NCBI RefSeq assembly: GCF_000372645.1 | Contig: NZ_APMP01000003.1 | Span: 62,029-126,028 of the forward strand | Length of the DNA: 64,000 bases | DNA from: Caulobacter vibrioides OR37 | Lineage (GTDB): Bacteria; Pseudomonadota; Alphaproteobacteria; Caulobacterales; Caulobacteraceae | Direction: 5' to 3' | In this document: one piece after another, positions 29,539-38,406 of the stretch | Layout: each line of letters starts with the position of its first letter | How positions within the stretch are numbered: the stretch's first letter is position 1 | Position numbers and translations under genes: made by a program | Notes under the pieces: model-generated | The model's input: the letters and a program-made list of their open reading frames with translations, nothing else | Database searches by the model: none | Told to the model about the DNA's origin: nothing

Positions 29539-30579
29539 TCACGGCTCGAACAACCCGCCCTGCGCCTGTCCCGGCGGCGCGGCGGGCGGCGTCAAACCCA
29601 GGTGTAGATAGGCCTTGCCGCAGGCGACCCGGCCGCGCGGGGTGCGCTGGATGAAGCCCTGCTGCATCAGATAGGGCTCGATGACGTCCTCGACGGCGTC
29701 GCGGGCCTCGGCGATGGCGTAGGCGATGGTCTCGACCCCGGCCGGACCGCCGCCATAGTGCTCGATCAGGGCGCGCAGGTAGCGGCGGTCGAGGGAATCC
29801 AGCCCCAGCTCGTCCACCTCGAGCCGCGCCAGCGCCAGGCCGGCGGCCTTGCGGTCGATCACCGCCGCCCCGTCGGCGGTGGCGAAGTCGCGGACCCGGC
29901 GCAGCAGACGCCCCGCCACGCGCGGGGTCCCGCGCGCGCGCTTGGCGATCTCGTCGGCGCCGTCCTCGGACAGCGGCGCGCCCATCTTGCGGGCCCCGTG
30001 CAGCAGAACGTGGCGCAGCTCGGCGGGGGTGTAGAACTCCAGCCGGATCGGAATGCCGAAGCGGTCGCGCAAGGGCGTCGCCAGCATCCCCGCCCGCGTG
30101 GTCGCCGCCACCAGGGTGAACGGCGCCAGATCGATGCGGATCGAGCGCGCCGAAGGCCCCTCGCCGATCACGAGGTCCAGCACGTGGTCCTCCATGGCCG
30201 GATAGAGGATCTCCTCGACGTTCGACGACAGCCGGTGGATCTCGTCGATGAACAGGACGTCATTGGCTTCCAGATTGGTCAGGATCGCCGCCAGGTCGCC
30301 CGGCTTGTTCAGCACCGGCCCCGAGGTGGCGCGGAAGTTCACGCCCAGCTCGCGGGCGATGATCTGGGCCAGGGTGGTCTTGCCCAGGCCCGGCGGCCCG
30401 AACAACAGCACGTGGTCCAGGGCCTCGCCCCGGCCCTTGGCCGCCTCGATGAAGATGCGCAGATTGCCCTTGGCGGCTTCCTGGCCGACGAACTCGGTCA
30501 GGGTCTGGGGCCGCAGGGCGCGATCGGTGGCGGGGATCTGGTCACCCAGTTGAGATTCGCCGGAAATCACACGGGTCAT
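29539..30579 (-). CDS. ruvB: Holliday junction branch-migration ATPase RuvB
   Basis: The 346-residue AAA+ helicase has Walker A GPPGLGKT at residues 61-68, Walker [11 protein letters not shown] near 108, sensor motif [17 protein letters not shown], and the C-terminal winged helix ending in [10 protein letters not shown]. RuvB hexamers with RuvA drive branch migration. It is separated from ruvA by a 151-bp repeat region rather than being adjacent. Confidence 0.97.
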   Translation of the reverse strand: MTRVISGESQLGDQIPATDRALRPQTLTEFVGQEAAKGNLRIFIEAAKGRGEALDHVLLFGPPGLGKTTLAQIIARELGVNFRATSGPVLNKPGDLAAILTNLEANDVLFIDEIHRLSSNVEEILYPAMEDHVLDLVIGEGPSARSIRIDLAPFTLVAATTRAGMLATPLRDRFGIPIRLEFYTPAELRHVLLHGARKMGAPLSEDGADEIAKRARGTPRVAGRLLRRVRDFATADGAAVIDRKAAGLALARLEVDELGLDSLDRRYLRALIEHYGGGPAGVETIAYAIAEARDAVEDVIEPYLMQQGFIQRTPRGRVACGKAYLHLGLTPPAAPPGQAQGGLFEP

Positions 30580-30589
30580 GGCGAAACTC

Positions 30590-30720
30590 TCTCCCTTCCC
30601 CCTTGATGGGGGAAGGGTCGGGGATGGGGGTGACTACGGCCGCTCGGCTGTGACGGGCGCTTGTGGCCAAGGCCGCGACCCCCCCATCCCGACCCTTCCC
30701 CCATCCAGGGAGAAGGGCCT
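30590..30720. repeat. CTCCCCC-type repeat between ruvA and ruvB
   Basis: Long inverted arms CTTCCCCCTTGATGGGGGAAG and CCCTTCCCCCATCCAGGGAG flank about 90 bp. The element fills the space between ruvA and ruvB on the minus strand and may form a large hairpin in the operon mRNA. Confidence 0.7.
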
Positions 30721-30730
30721 TGAAGAGCGC

Positions 30731-31348
30731 TCATCGGCCAAGCTCCTGCAGGCCGGCCTTGATCAGGGCCTGGACGGTGGCGGCCTCGCCCAGGCGGTCG
30801 GCGGCGGCCTCGACGACGCGGCGGGCGTTGACCTCGGCCACGCCCAGACCCATCAGCGCCGCCACCGCGTCGCCGGTCGGCGCGGGCTTGGCCGGCGCGG
30901 CGGCCGCGCTGGCGGTCGGGGCGGCCATCAGCACCGGCCCGTCGATGATCGGCTTGTCCTTCAGCTCGGTGACGATACGCAAAGCCAGCTTCGGCCCCAC
31001 GCCATTGGCGCGGCCGACGGCGGCCTTGTCCTCGCGCGCCACCGCCGAGGCCAGCTCGGCCGGGGATAGCACGTCCAGCACCGCCATGGCCGCCTTGGGC
31101 CCGACGCCCTGGATCGCCTGCAGCAGCACGAAGGCGCGACGGTCCTCCCGCGTCAGAAAGCCATAGAGCCGCAGGCCGGCGCTTTCGCTCCACTGGCTCT
31201 CGACGTGCAGCAGGGTCTCCTCGCCCAGGGCCGGCAGGCGCTGCAGCGTGCGGTGGCCGCAGCGGACGACATAGCCGACGCCCATGACGTCGATCAGGGC
31301 CTCTTCCTCGCCGACCTCGGCGACGGCCCCGCGCAGGCGACCAATCAT
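30731..31348 (-). CDS. ruvA: Holliday junction DNA helicase subunit RuvA
   Basis: The 205-residue protein has the N-terminal OB-fold ([29 protein letters not shown]), a double helix-hairpin-helix region with [17 protein letters not shown] and [15 protein letters not shown], an acidic-poor linker and the C-terminal RuvB-binding domain ([18 protein letters not shown]). It overlaps ruvC by four bases. Confidence 0.96.
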   Translation of the reverse strand: MIGRLRGAVAEVGEEEALIDVMGVGYVVRCGHRTLQRLPALGEETLLHVESQWSESAGLRLYGFLTREDRRAFVLLQAIQGVGPKAAMAVLDVLSPAELASAVAREDKAAVGRANGVGPKLALRIVTELKDKPIIDGPVLMAAPTASAAAAPAKPAPTGDAVAALMGLGVAEVNARRVVEAAADRLGEAATVQALIKAGLQELGR

Positions 31349-31854
31349 GCGACCCTCCGATGGGCGACACGCAGGTTGGCGTGGGTGATGGCGACGGCCA
31401 GGGCGTCGGCGCAGTCGGCCGTGGTCTTGCCGGCCGTCGGCAGCAGGCGGGCGATCATGAAGCCGATCTGGGCCTTGTCGGCCGCCCCGGTGCCGACCAC
31501 CGCCTTCTTGACCAGGCGGGTGGAATATTCGGCGACCGCCAGACCGGCCTGGGCCGGGGCGATCAGGGCGGCGGCGCGGGCGTGACCCAGCTTCAGCGTC
31601 GACTGGGCGTTGGTGTTGAGGAACACCTCCTCGACCGCCGCCTCGTCCGGCCGGTGCTCGGCGATCACCGCGCCGATGCCTTCGAACAGATGCAGCAGGC
31701 GCTGGGCGAAGTCGGCCTTCTCATCGGGAACGATCACCCCGTGGGCGACGTGGCTCATGCGCGAGCCCTCGACCGTCAGCACGCCCCAGCCGGTGCGGCG
31801 CAAGCCCGGATCGAGCCCCAAAATGCGGATAGGCGTGCGATTCGCGTTCATCAT
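31345..31854 (-). CDS. ruvC: Holliday junction resolvase RuvC
   Basis: This endonuclease resolves Holliday junctions. The catalytic acids are visible in [28 protein letters not shown] and [15 protein letters not shown], in the RNase H-like fold. The start is ATG 31854 or the next codon ATG 31851; an earlier GTG at 31866 is less likely. The ATGA overlap with ruvA couples their translation. Confidence 0.95.
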   Translation of the reverse strand: MMNANRTPIRILGLDPGLRRTGWGVLTVEGSRMSHVAHGVIVPDEKADFAQRLLHLFEGIGAVIAEHRPDEAAVEEVFLNTNAQSTLKLGHARAAALIAPAQAGLAVAEYSTRLVKKAVVGTGAADKAQIGFMIARLLPTAGKTTADCADALAVAITHANLRVAHRRVA

Positions 31855-31905
31855 GTGTTCTCGCACTCTCGCCTTTTCTCGGCCCCACGAAAAGCCAGTC
31901 CTTTG

Positions 31906-31921
31906 CTAACGAGGGGTTAAC
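31906..31921. promoter_or_regulatory. CtrA-like box upstream of ruvC / M20 peptidase
   Basis: CTAA-N7-TTAAC matches the Caulobacter CtrA consensus TTAA-N7-TTAAC at all but one position. It lies in the 132-bp divergent gap between ruvC and the M20 peptidase. Chance occurrence is possible. Confidence 0.3.
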
Positions 31922-31986
31922 GGCGGCCCTTGCGCGCCGCGCGCGGGCGGGCTCTCCTCGCGCGCAAGGTCATGGGGAGAGTCCGG

Positions 31987-33423
31987 ATGAAGCGATCGAT
32001 GGGGATGATGGCGGGCGCGCTCGCGGCCCTGGCGCAGATGACGCCGCTGGCGGCCAGCGCGCAGGTCGCCGAACCGCCCAAGACCGTCCGCCCCGATCAG
32101 CTGGCCTTCCGCGACCTCTACAAGGCGCTGGTCGAGACCAACACCACCCTCTCGGCGGGCTCCTGCACCGCGGCGGCCGAGGCGATGGGGGCGCGCCTCA
32201 GGGCGGCGGGCTATCCAGCCGAGGACGTCAAGGTCGTGGTCGCCGACGGCCATCCCAAGGAAGGCAGCCTGACGGCGGTGCTCAAGGGTACCGACCCCAA
32301 GTCCAAGCCCATGCTGCTGCTGGCCCATATCGACGTCGTCGAGGCCAACCGCGCCGACTGGACCCGCGATCCGTTCAAGCTGGTCGAGGAAAACGGCTAT
32401 TTCTTCGGACGCGGGACCTCGGACGACAAGGCCCAGGCGGCGATCTGGGTCGACAGCCTGGTTCGCCTGAAGAAGGAGGGCTTCAAGCCCCGGCGCGACA
32501 TCAAGATGGCCCTGACCTGCGGCGAGGAGAGCGAGGCCTATAACGGCATCGAGGACCTGGTGAAGAACCACCGCCCCCTGGTCGACGCCGAGTTCGCCCT
32601 GAACGAAGGCGCCAACGGCCTGCTGGACGAGCATGACAAGCCGGTCGTGCTTGAGGTCCAGGCCGGCGAGAAGGTCTATCAGGACTTCACCCTGACGGTG
32701 ACCAATCCCGGCGGCCACTCCAGCCGCCCCACGCCGACCAACGCCATCTATCAGCTGTCGGCGGCGCTGACCCGGATCGGCGCCTACGCCTTCCCGCCCC
32801 GCTTCAACGACGCCACGCGGGGCTACTTCACCCAGATGCAGGCCCGCGTGCCCGCCGCGCAGGCGGCGGCGATGAAGGCGCTGATCGCCGACATCAACGA
32901 TCCGGCGGCGCTGAAGACCGTCACCGCCGACCCGATGTGGAACTCGGTGCTGCGCACCACCTGCGTGGCCACGATGGTCAAGGCCGGCCATGCCCCGAAC
33001 GCCCTGCCCCAGCGCGCCGAGGCCAACGTCAACTGCCGCATCCTGCCGGGCGAGCCGATCGAGTCGGTCCGCGCCAAGCTGGTCGAGCTGGCCGCCGACC
33101 CGGCCGTCGCCGTCACCCTGGCCCACGAGGCCAAGCCGGCCTCGCCGCCGCCGCCCCTGACGCCGATGATCATGGGTCCGATCCAGAAGGAGGCCGCCAA
33201 GCTGTGGCCCGGCGTTCCGATCGTGCCGATCCTGCTGACCGGCGCCACCGACGGCGTGCACACCAACGCGGCCGGCATCCCGACCTATGGCGTCTCGGGC
33301 CTGTTCGGCGGCTCGGACGGCGACGGCATCCACGGCCTGAACGAACGCATCCGGGTCAAGTCGCTCTATGACGGGCGGGACTTCCTGTACGCGCTGATCA
33401 AGGACTACGCGGGCGGCAAATAG
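31987..33423 (+). CDS. Secreted M20/M28-type zinc peptidase
   Basis: The 478-residue protein begins with a signal peptide (MKRSMGMMAGALAALAQ...ASAQ). Zinc ligands and catalytic residues of family M20 appear in order: LLLAHIDVVEAN, FFGRGTSDDKAQAA, CGEESEAYNGIED, dimerisation-domain GGHSSRPTPTNAIYQ, and the distal His in GLFGGSDGDGIHGLNER. It is likely a periplasmic or secreted carboxypeptidase or dipeptidase. ATG 31987 follows GGGGAGAGTCCGG. It is a single gene. Confidence 0.92.
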   Translation: MKRSMGMMAGALAALAQMTPLAASAQVAEPPKTVRPDQLAFRDLYKALVETNTTLSAGSCTAAAEAMGARLRAAGYPAEDVKVVVADGHPKEGSLTAVLKGTDPKSKPMLLLAHIDVVEANRADWTRDPFKLVEENGYFFGRGTSDDKAQAAIWVDSLVRLKKEGFKPRRDIKMALTCGEESEAYNGIEDLVKNHRPLVDAEFALNEGANGLLDEHDKPVVLEVQAGEKVYQDFTLTVTNPGGHSSRPTPTNAIYQLSAALTRIGAYAFPPRFNDATRGYFTQMQARVPAAQAAAMKALIADINDPAALKTVTADPMWNSVLRTTCVATMVKAGHAPNALPQRAEANVNCRILPGEPIESVRAKLVELAADPAVAVTLAHEAKPASPPPPLTPMIMGPIQKEAAKLWPGVPIVPILLTGATDGVHTNAAGIPTYGVSGLFGGSDGDGIHGLNERIRVKSLYDGRDFLYALIKDYAGGK

Positions 33424-33549
33424 GGCCTTACGGCGCCCCCGCGTGGTCGCCGCCGAGCCAGGGCGCGCGACACCGTGCATTTCCACTCAAAGGTCGTTGC
33501 GCGCCGCCGCGGCCTCCCCATCTTGGCGTCAACGACAGAGGAGACGCCG

Positions 33550-33831
33550 ATGGCCGGTACGTCGGACGAAGGGATCCTGGCCGAGTACATGGTCGGGTAC
33601 TGGTCGATGAAGCACGAGAAGATCGACCGCCCCGCCAAGCTGCTCGAAACCCTCTACATCACCGAGCGCTACCAGGCGGGCGACAGCCTGCGCGAGGCGC
33701 GGTCGGCCTATGACCACGCCATCTGGAACGGCGTGCCGGTCTCCGAGATGGATCGCCGCCTGGCGGAGCTGGATCAGTTCATGCGCGATCTGGTCCGCGA
33801 ACGCGCCGCCCAGTGGGGCCTGCCGCACTGA
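33550..33831 (+). CDS. Conserved hypothetical small protein
   Basis: The 93-residue soluble protein is helical and charged (GILAEYMVGYWSMKHEKID, LREARSAYDHAIW, MDRRLAELDQFMRDLVRERA). I recognise no family. There is no signal or membrane segment. ATG 33550 has AGAGGAGACGCCG upstream, a good ribosome-binding site, and codon use matches the genome, so it is probably real. It precedes the GFA gene by 52 bp and may share its transcript. Confidence 0.7.
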   Translation: MAGTSDEGILAEYMVGYWSMKHEKIDRPAKLLETLYITERYQAGDSLREARSAYDHAIWNGVPVSEMDRRLAELDQFMRDLVRERAAQWGLPH

Positions 33832-33883
33832 GGTCCCGTCCGCGCGCTCGCCGACGGCAATCCAATGGGGAAGGAAAGCCCGC

Positions 33884-34288
33884 ATGACCACGCGAACCGG
33901 CGGCTGTCGCTGCGGCGATATCCGCTATGAACTTTCCAGCCCGCCGATGTTCCACATCGCATGCCACTGCAGGGACTGCCAGTACGTGGCGGGCGGTTCG
34001 CCAAACCTGACCATGGTGTTTCCGGCGAACGCCCTGACGGTGACGCGCGGCGAGCCCCGGGTGTTCAAGGCGCGCGAAACCAGCGGCGGCAGCTATTTCT
34101 GCGGGACCTGCGGGGTGCACGTCTTCTCGCGCCCCGACGAGAACCGCGACATGGTGGCGATCAAGGTCGGCGGGCTTGATGATGCGGCCGACTTCAAGGT
34201 TCAAGCCGACATGTGGATGGCCAGCGCGCCGCCCTGGCATCGGCCGCATGACGGAGCGATGCAATTCGAGCGTAACCCTCCCGGCTAA
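33884..34288 (+). CDS. GFA family (glutathione-dependent formaldehyde-activating-like) protein
   Basis: The 134-residue protein has the zinc-binding cysteines of the GFA/CENP-V fold: GGCRCGDIRYE, CHCRDCQYVAGG and FCGTCGVHVFS. The family is named for S-hydroxymethylglutathione formation, but most members have unknown activity. ATG 33884 follows GGGGAAGGAAAGCCCGC. Its TAA overlaps the stop of the convergent DUF4118 gene. Confidence 0.9.
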   Translation: MTTRTGGCRCGDIRYELSSPPMFHIACHCRDCQYVAGGSPNLTMVFPANALTVTRGEPRVFKARETSGGSYFCGTCGVHVFSRPDENRDMVAIKVGGLDDAADFKVQADMWMASAPPWHRPHDGAMQFERNPPG

Positions 34289-35112
34289 CGCACCACGTAG
34301 AACGGCCGCTGCCGGGCGCCGGCCAGCAGATAGCCGGCGACCAGCTCGACCACGCCGTCGCGCAGGCCGTCCTCCGAGCCGCCCGGCTGGCGCTCGACGC
34401 CCAGCACGGCCGACAGGTTGGGCGTGCTCAGCGGCCAGAAATCGTAGAGGCTCTCCGCCCCGACCGCGTTGCCCAGGCCGGCGGGCGCGTTGTTGTCCAA
34501 GGCCCAGCGGGCGGCGATCAGGTCGCCGGCCCCGACGCTCGCGCCCCGACTGGCGCCGGCCAGGACCAGCTGGCCCTCGCGGTCGATCAGCACCACGGCC
34601 GGCGCCTCGTAGGCGCGAGACAGCGCGTCGGCGGCGGCGGCGTAGACCCCCTCGACCGGTCCCTGGGCGACGACGGCGTGCGACAGCAGGCGCAGGGCGT
34701 CGCTCCGGCGCTCCTGCCGACGAATGGTCCGCCACTGCGCGCGCAGGCGAAAGCCGAGGATGCTGGCCAGGGCCGCGCAAGGCGCCAGGCCGGCGGCCAT
34801 CCACAGGTCCGACGCCTGGGTCAGGATCAGCGAATGGCGCGGCGGCAGGATCCAGTAGTCGAACGCCATCAGCGACACGAGGATCGTCAGCGCGGCCGGC
34901 GCCAGCCCGCCCCAGAGGGCGATCAGGAAGATCGGCGGCGCGAACCAAAGCACCGCCACGCCGCTCGGCGAGAAGGCGTCGGCCGCCAGGCCCGCCAGCA
35001 ACGGAGACACGATCGCGCAGAGGATCAGGGTCACGCTTCGACGGACGCGCCGGCTCTCGTCCGCCGGCCATAGAAAGGCGCGGCAGGCTTCGAACACGCT
35101 CGGCATCTCCAT
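34285..35112 (-). CDS. DUF4118 (KdpD-like) membrane sensor protein lacking a kinase
   Basis: The 275-residue protein has the four-helix DUF4118 region of KdpD-type sensors (SVTLILCAIVSPLLAGLAAD, APPIFLIALWGGLAPAALTI, FDYWILPPRHSL, PCAALASILGFRLRAQ), followed by a GAF-like domain (EGVYAAAADALSRAYEAPAV...). It stops there: no H-box or ATPase motifs are present, so it cannot be a kinase by itself. It could be an anti- or co-sensor, or a decayed KdpD. ATG 35112 and ATG 35106 are both possible starts. Confidence 0.78.
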   Translation of the reverse strand: MEMPSVFEACRAFLWPADESRRVRRSVTLILCAIVSPLLAGLAADAFSPSGVAVLWFAPPIFLIALWGGLAPAALTILVSLMAFDYWILPPRHSLILTQASDLWMAAGLAPCAALASILGFRLRAQWRTIRRQERRSDALRLLSHAVVAQGPVEGVYAAAADALSRAYEAPAVVLIDREGQLVLAGASRGASVGAGDLIAARWALDNNAPAGLGNAVGAESLYDFWPLSTPNLSAVLGVERQPGGSEDGLRDGVVELVAGYLLAGARQRPFYVVR

Positions 35113-35227
35113 TCGCCTCTTCGCCCCCGAACTTGACCCGCGAACCTTGGCCGGCCGCCTGCTATCGCGGCGATGGCCGCGCCCCATTTTCGCGCTCAAC
35201 GCAGGGTCGCGGGACCAGGCCCGCCCG

Positions 35228-36160
35228 TCAAGCCGCCTCGAGCGCGTCGCGCCCGAACAGGCCGCCGAGGATCAATCGCTTGACGGCCTCCGCGTCAAGG
35301 CCGGCGCACACCTCGGCGTTGGGGGGACCCTCGATCCGCTCGATCCGCCCCTGACGCTCGCCGTCGACGATCACCCGCAGGCGCGCGGGCTCGAAGGTGA
35401 AGAGCTGGGGCGCGATCAGGCTGGCCGCGGCCACCGCGTCGTGGGGCCGGCAACCCTCGCCGCCCCAGACCTGCTGGTGAAAGGCGATATACGGCCCCGC
35501 CGCCTTGGTCAGGCGCTGGGACAGGGGCGAGCCGCACCGGTCCGCGCCTCGCGCCAGGTCCTCGGCGGTGATCAACACCTGGCTGGTGACGTCCAGCGGC
35601 GTCAGGCGCGGCATGACGCCGGACTCGAGCGCGCGCTGCAGGGCGTCGGGGTCGCTCCAGGTGTTGAAGTCGGCGCCGCCGGCCGCCTTGCCCGGAACCT
35701 CGAACGCCCCGGCCATCACGGTGGGTCGCCAGTGGCGGAAGGCGGCGGGATCCTCCAGCAGACCCTTGGCCAGGTTGGTCAGCGGTCCCAGGAACAGGCC
35801 CGCCACCTGTCGCCGCGCGGCGAAGGCCAGGGCGTTGGCCGAATGGCCCCGCTCCAATTCCGGCAGCTTCCAGCGCTGCGAGAAGCCCGCGCCGTTCAGC
35901 CCGTCGACGCCATGGGCCGGCCGCATCCGCTGCACCGGCCGCCGCGCCAGGCCCGAGCCCGCGCCGATATAGACCTCGGCCCCGCAGCCCGCCAGCCGCA
36001 GCACGCCCCGGGCGTTGGCGGCGGCCTGGTCGACATAGGTGTTGCCGAACACCGCCGAGACCGACACCACCTCCACGGCCTCCGGCGACCGCGCCATCAG
36101 GGCCAGGGCCAGGGCGTCGTCCACGCCGCAGTCGGTATCGATGTGAACGCGAAGCGTCAT
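35228..36160 (-). CDS. Nucleoside hydrolase
   Basis: The 310-residue protein has the calcium-binding signature IDTDCGVDDALALAL, VSAVFGNTYVDQAAANA, LGPLTNLAKGL, and the distal DFNTWSDPDA and RPHDAVAAASLI regions of the inosine-uridine nucleoside hydrolase family. It cleaves the N-glycosidic bond for purine or pyrimidine salvage; base specificity cannot be read from sequence. No signal peptide, so cytoplasmic. Confidence 0.93.
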   Translation of the reverse strand: MTLRVHIDTDCGVDDALALALMARSPEAVEVVSVSAVFGNTYVDQAAANARGVLRLAGCGAEVYIGAGSGLARRPVQRMRPAHGVDGLNGAGFSQRWKLPELERGHSANALAFAARRQVAGLFLGPLTNLAKGLLEDPAAFRHWRPTVMAGAFEVPGKAAGGADFNTWSDPDALQRALESGVMPRLTPLDVTSQVLITAEDLARGADRCGSPLSQRLTKAAGPYIAFHQQVWGGEGCRPHDAVAAASLIAPQLFTFEPARLRVIVDGERQGRIERIEGPPNAEVCAGLDAEAVKRLILGGLFGRDALEAA

Positions 36161-36171
36161 GGCCGGCAGTC

Positions 36172-36286
36172 TAGAGCGTGAGGCTGAAAGTGGGAACCGG
36201 CTTCAGCTTATTTCACGCTCTAAACATTTGATTTAGAGCCCTTTTTATCTGATCTGATTGGATCAATCAGTTCGGAAAGGGCTCTA
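36172..36286. repeat. Two-hairpin TAGAGC repeat
   Basis: Unit B (36172-36222, TAGAGCGTGA to TCACGCTCTA) and unit A (36234-36286, TAGAGCCC to GGGCTCTA) are joined by AACATTTGATT. Order is inverted relative to the copy at 8406. It fills the gap between yebC and the nucleoside hydrolase. Confidence 0.85.
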
Positions 36287-36338
36287 GCCGGGCGACGTTA
36301 CAGCGAGAAGGCGGAAGGCGCCGGCCGCGCCTTCCCGA

Positions 36339-37094
36339 TCAGCCCAGCTTGGCGAGGTCTTCTTCGCTGATGTCTTCGTTCGAGTAGACGGCCTGGACGT
36401 CGTCGTCCTCGTCCAGCATGTCGAGCAGCTTCATCAGGGTGGCGACGCTGTCGCCGGTGACCGGAACCTGCATCTTCGGGCGCCAGGCGATCTTGGTGTT
36501 CGACGCCGGGCCGAACTTGGCTTCCAGCGCGGCGGCCACCTCGTTGAGGCTCTCGAAGGCGGTGTAGATGGTGTGGCCTTCGCCCTCGTCTTCCATGTCC
36601 GAGGTGACGTCGTCCGCGCCCGCCTCGATCGCGGCTTCCATCATGTCGTCTTCCGACGCGACCTTGGCCGGATAGCTGATCTGGCCGACGCGGTCGAAGT
36701 TGAACGTCACCGAGCCGGTGGCGCCCATATTGCCGCCCATCTTGGTGAAGTACGAGCGGACGTTGGCGGCGGCGCGGTTCTTGTTGTCGGTCAGGACCTC
36801 GACCACGATGCCGACCCCGCCGGCGGCGACGCCTTCGTAACGGATTTCCGAATAGTCGGCCGCGTCGCCCATCTGCGACTTCTTGATGGCGCGCTCGATG
36901 ACGTCCTTGGGCAGGCTCTCGGCCTTGGCGTTATTCACCGCCAGGCGCAGGCGCGGGTTCATGGCCGGGTCGGGCAGGCCGGTCTTGGCCGCCACGGTGA
37001 TTTCCCGCGACAGCTTGGAGAACAGCTTCGAGCGCGCGGCGTCGGCGCGGCCCTTGCGGTGCATGATGTTCTTGAATTTCGAGTGGCCGGCCAT
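36339..37094 (-). CDS. yebC: YebC/PmpR family (TACO1-like) translation/regulatory protein
   Basis: The 251-residue protein begins [20 protein letters not shown], the family hallmark, and has [40 protein letters not shown] and [10 protein letters not shown]. Members act as transcriptional regulators or, as shown for TACO1/YebC, help translation of difficult motifs. In many proteobacteria it is next to ruvC; here it is about 4.5 kb away. Confidence 0.95.
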   Translation of the reverse strand: MAGHSKFKNIMHRKGRADAARSKLFSKLSREITVAAKTGLPDPAMNPRLRLAVNNAKAESLPKDVIERAIKKSQMGDAADYSEIRYEGVAAGGVGIVVEVLTDNKNRAAANVRSYFTKMGGNMGATGSVTFNFDRVGQISYPAKVASEDDMMEAAIEAGADDVTSDMEDEGEGHTIYTAFESLNEVAAALEAKFGPASNTKIAWRPKMQVPVTGDSVATLMKLLDMLDEDDDVQAVYSNEDISEEDLAKLG

Positions 37095-37192
37095 TCGGAG
37101 GCTCTGCTTCTGATACGATTGGAGGCGGGGCTTTTAGCGCCTGAGGCGGGGCCTTGTCACCCCGCCCGGCCGAAAGCCGGCCTCAAAGGCCC

Positions 37193-37606
37193 TTAGGCGA
37201 CTTCCAGATCGACCTGGACGTTGCCGCGCGTGGCCTTCGAATAGGGGCAGACCTCGTGCGCGGCGTGGAGCAGCTTCTCGGCCGTCTCGCGGTCCAGATC
37301 AGGCGCGTTCAGCTTCAGGCGCACGCCGACGTGGAAGCTGGTCTCGTCCTTGATCAGGTCGACCTCGGCGTCCAGGCTGTGCTCGCCCAGCTTGACGCCC
37401 TGGTTGCGGGCGACCAGGCCCAGCGCGCCGAGGAAGCAGGCGCTGTAGCCGGCCGCGAACAGCTGCTCGGGATTGGTCCCATTGCCGTCGCCGCCCATCG
37501 ATTTGGGGAAGGCCAGCTTCACGTCCAGATGGCCATCGTCGGACTTGGCCGTTCCGTTGCGGCCGCCCACGGCGTGGGCGTGGGCGGTGTAGATCGCGTC
37601 GGTCAT
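37193..37606 (-). CDS. ohr: Organic hydroperoxide resistance protein (Ohr/OsmC)
   Basis: The 137-residue protein has the two catalytic cysteines in FAAGYSACFLGAL and HEVCPYSKATRGN and an N-terminal TAHAHAVGGRNGTAKSDDG strand typical of Ohr. Ohr reduces fatty-acid and other organic peroxides with lipoylated partners. ATG 37606 follows AAAGGAGCCTCCCC. No OhrR gene is adjacent and no canonical OhrR operator was seen. Confidence 0.94.
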   Translation of the reverse strand: MTDAIYTAHAHAVGGRNGTAKSDDGHLDVKLAFPKSMGGDGNGTNPEQLFAAGYSACFLGALGLVARNQGVKLGEHSLDAEVDLIKDETSFHVGVRLKLNAPDLDRETAEKLLHAAHEVCPYSKATRGNVQVDLEVA

Positions 37607-37731
37607 GGGGAGGCTCCTTTGGACGGGGAGCCGCATCTGAAACCGCTTATCGTGACAGCCGCAAGCTTAGCTGTTGAATTTATCAACTTAAGGTTATATT
37701 TATAAAAGAGAATCAACCCTGAGGAATATCC

Positions 37732-38247
37732 GTGAAAATCAACCAGATTCCGGATCTCTACTGGGCCCAACTCCGACAGGTAAAGGCAGGCGCCATCTAT
37801 TCGCGCCTGTATCGCAACCGCTTGTCGCGGAGGATCAAAGCGGTCGAATTGATAAAGGCCGCGGGCTCAAGCGGAGCCATAGCGGGTTGGGTGATTTGGA
37901 AAGACCTACCGTTGCTTTGGTCGGGCATTATCGCCGGAGCCCAACTGCTCGACGCGCTCAAGGGCGTATTTCCTTTCGCGAAGCTGCATCGGGCAGCGAG
38001 TGACCTGACCGTGGCGATGGAAACCATTTGGATCGACGCGGACGCGGAATGGACCGACATCTACGCGGGGCGTTTAACCGACCAAGACATCACCAAACGA
38101 CTACAGAAGTTACGCAAGCTGGTTCTCCAGGCCGAAAATAAGCATTTCCCGGACGGCTTCGAATATGAAGCCAAACTGGCCGCGCTGGCGGAACAGGAGA
38201 CAAAAAGCTACTTTAGGATCACTTACGAGAGCGAGGTGAAACCGTGA
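37732..38247 (+). CDS. Unknown 2-TM membrane protein (SLATT-like), low GC
   Basis: The 171-residue product has a basic N-terminal helix (YSRLYRNRLSRRIKAVELIK), two closely spaced hydrophobic segments (about 44-57 AGSSGAIAGWVIW and 61-78 LLWSGIIAGAQLLDAL) and a long helical cytoplasmic tail with LTDQDITKRLQKLRKLVL. The layout resembles SLATT-type two-helix proteins predicted as pore-forming effectors, but I do not recognise a named family. The GTG start has GAGGAATATCC before it. Third-position G/C is low (13 of the first 20 codons), unlike neighbours, suggesting transfer. It overlaps the next small gene by four bases (GTGA). Confidence 0.75.
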   Translation: MKINQIPDLYWAQLRQVKAGAIYSRLYRNRLSRRIKAVELIKAAGSSGAIAGWVIWKDLPLLWSGIIAGAQLLDALKGVFPFAKLHRAASDLTVAMETIWIDADAEWTDIYAGRLTDQDITKRLQKLRKLVLQAENKHFPDGFEYEAKLAALAEQETKSYFRITYESEVKP

Positions 38248-38399
38248 GACACGTGGATCGCAAGACCTCCGACCAGGATCGCCAGAAGTGGCCAGGATCC
38301 AGCTTCCCCGTGTTCAAGGTCGATGTGCCGATGCCGTCGGGCACCGCGCCCCCTCGATCCGCGCCCGAGGCGAAAAGCGATACGCCGCCAAAGCGCTGA
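38244..38399 (+). CDS. Small hydrophilic protein coupled to the 2-TM protein
   Basis: This 51-residue ORF starts with a GTG that overlaps the upstream stop (GTGA). It is hydrophilic and proline-rich: VRHVDRKTSDQDRQKWPGSS, FPVFKVDVPMPSGTAPP, ending SDTPPKR. No signal, cysteine or helix repeats. The tight coupling suggests a partner (antidote, adaptor or regulator) of the membrane protein; no function is known. Convergent with the phosphoesterase gene, which ends seven bases on. Confidence 0.6.
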   Translation: MRHVDRKTSDQDRQKWPGSSFPVFKVDVPMPSGTAPPRSAPEAKSDTPPKR

Positions 38400-38406
38400 T
38401 TGCTCC

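Noticed and set aside
37607..37731. OhrR operator in the ohr upstream gap
   Set aside because: Only a GTTGA-N5-TCAAC dyad is present, which does not resemble the OhrR consensus, and no ohrR gene is nearby.
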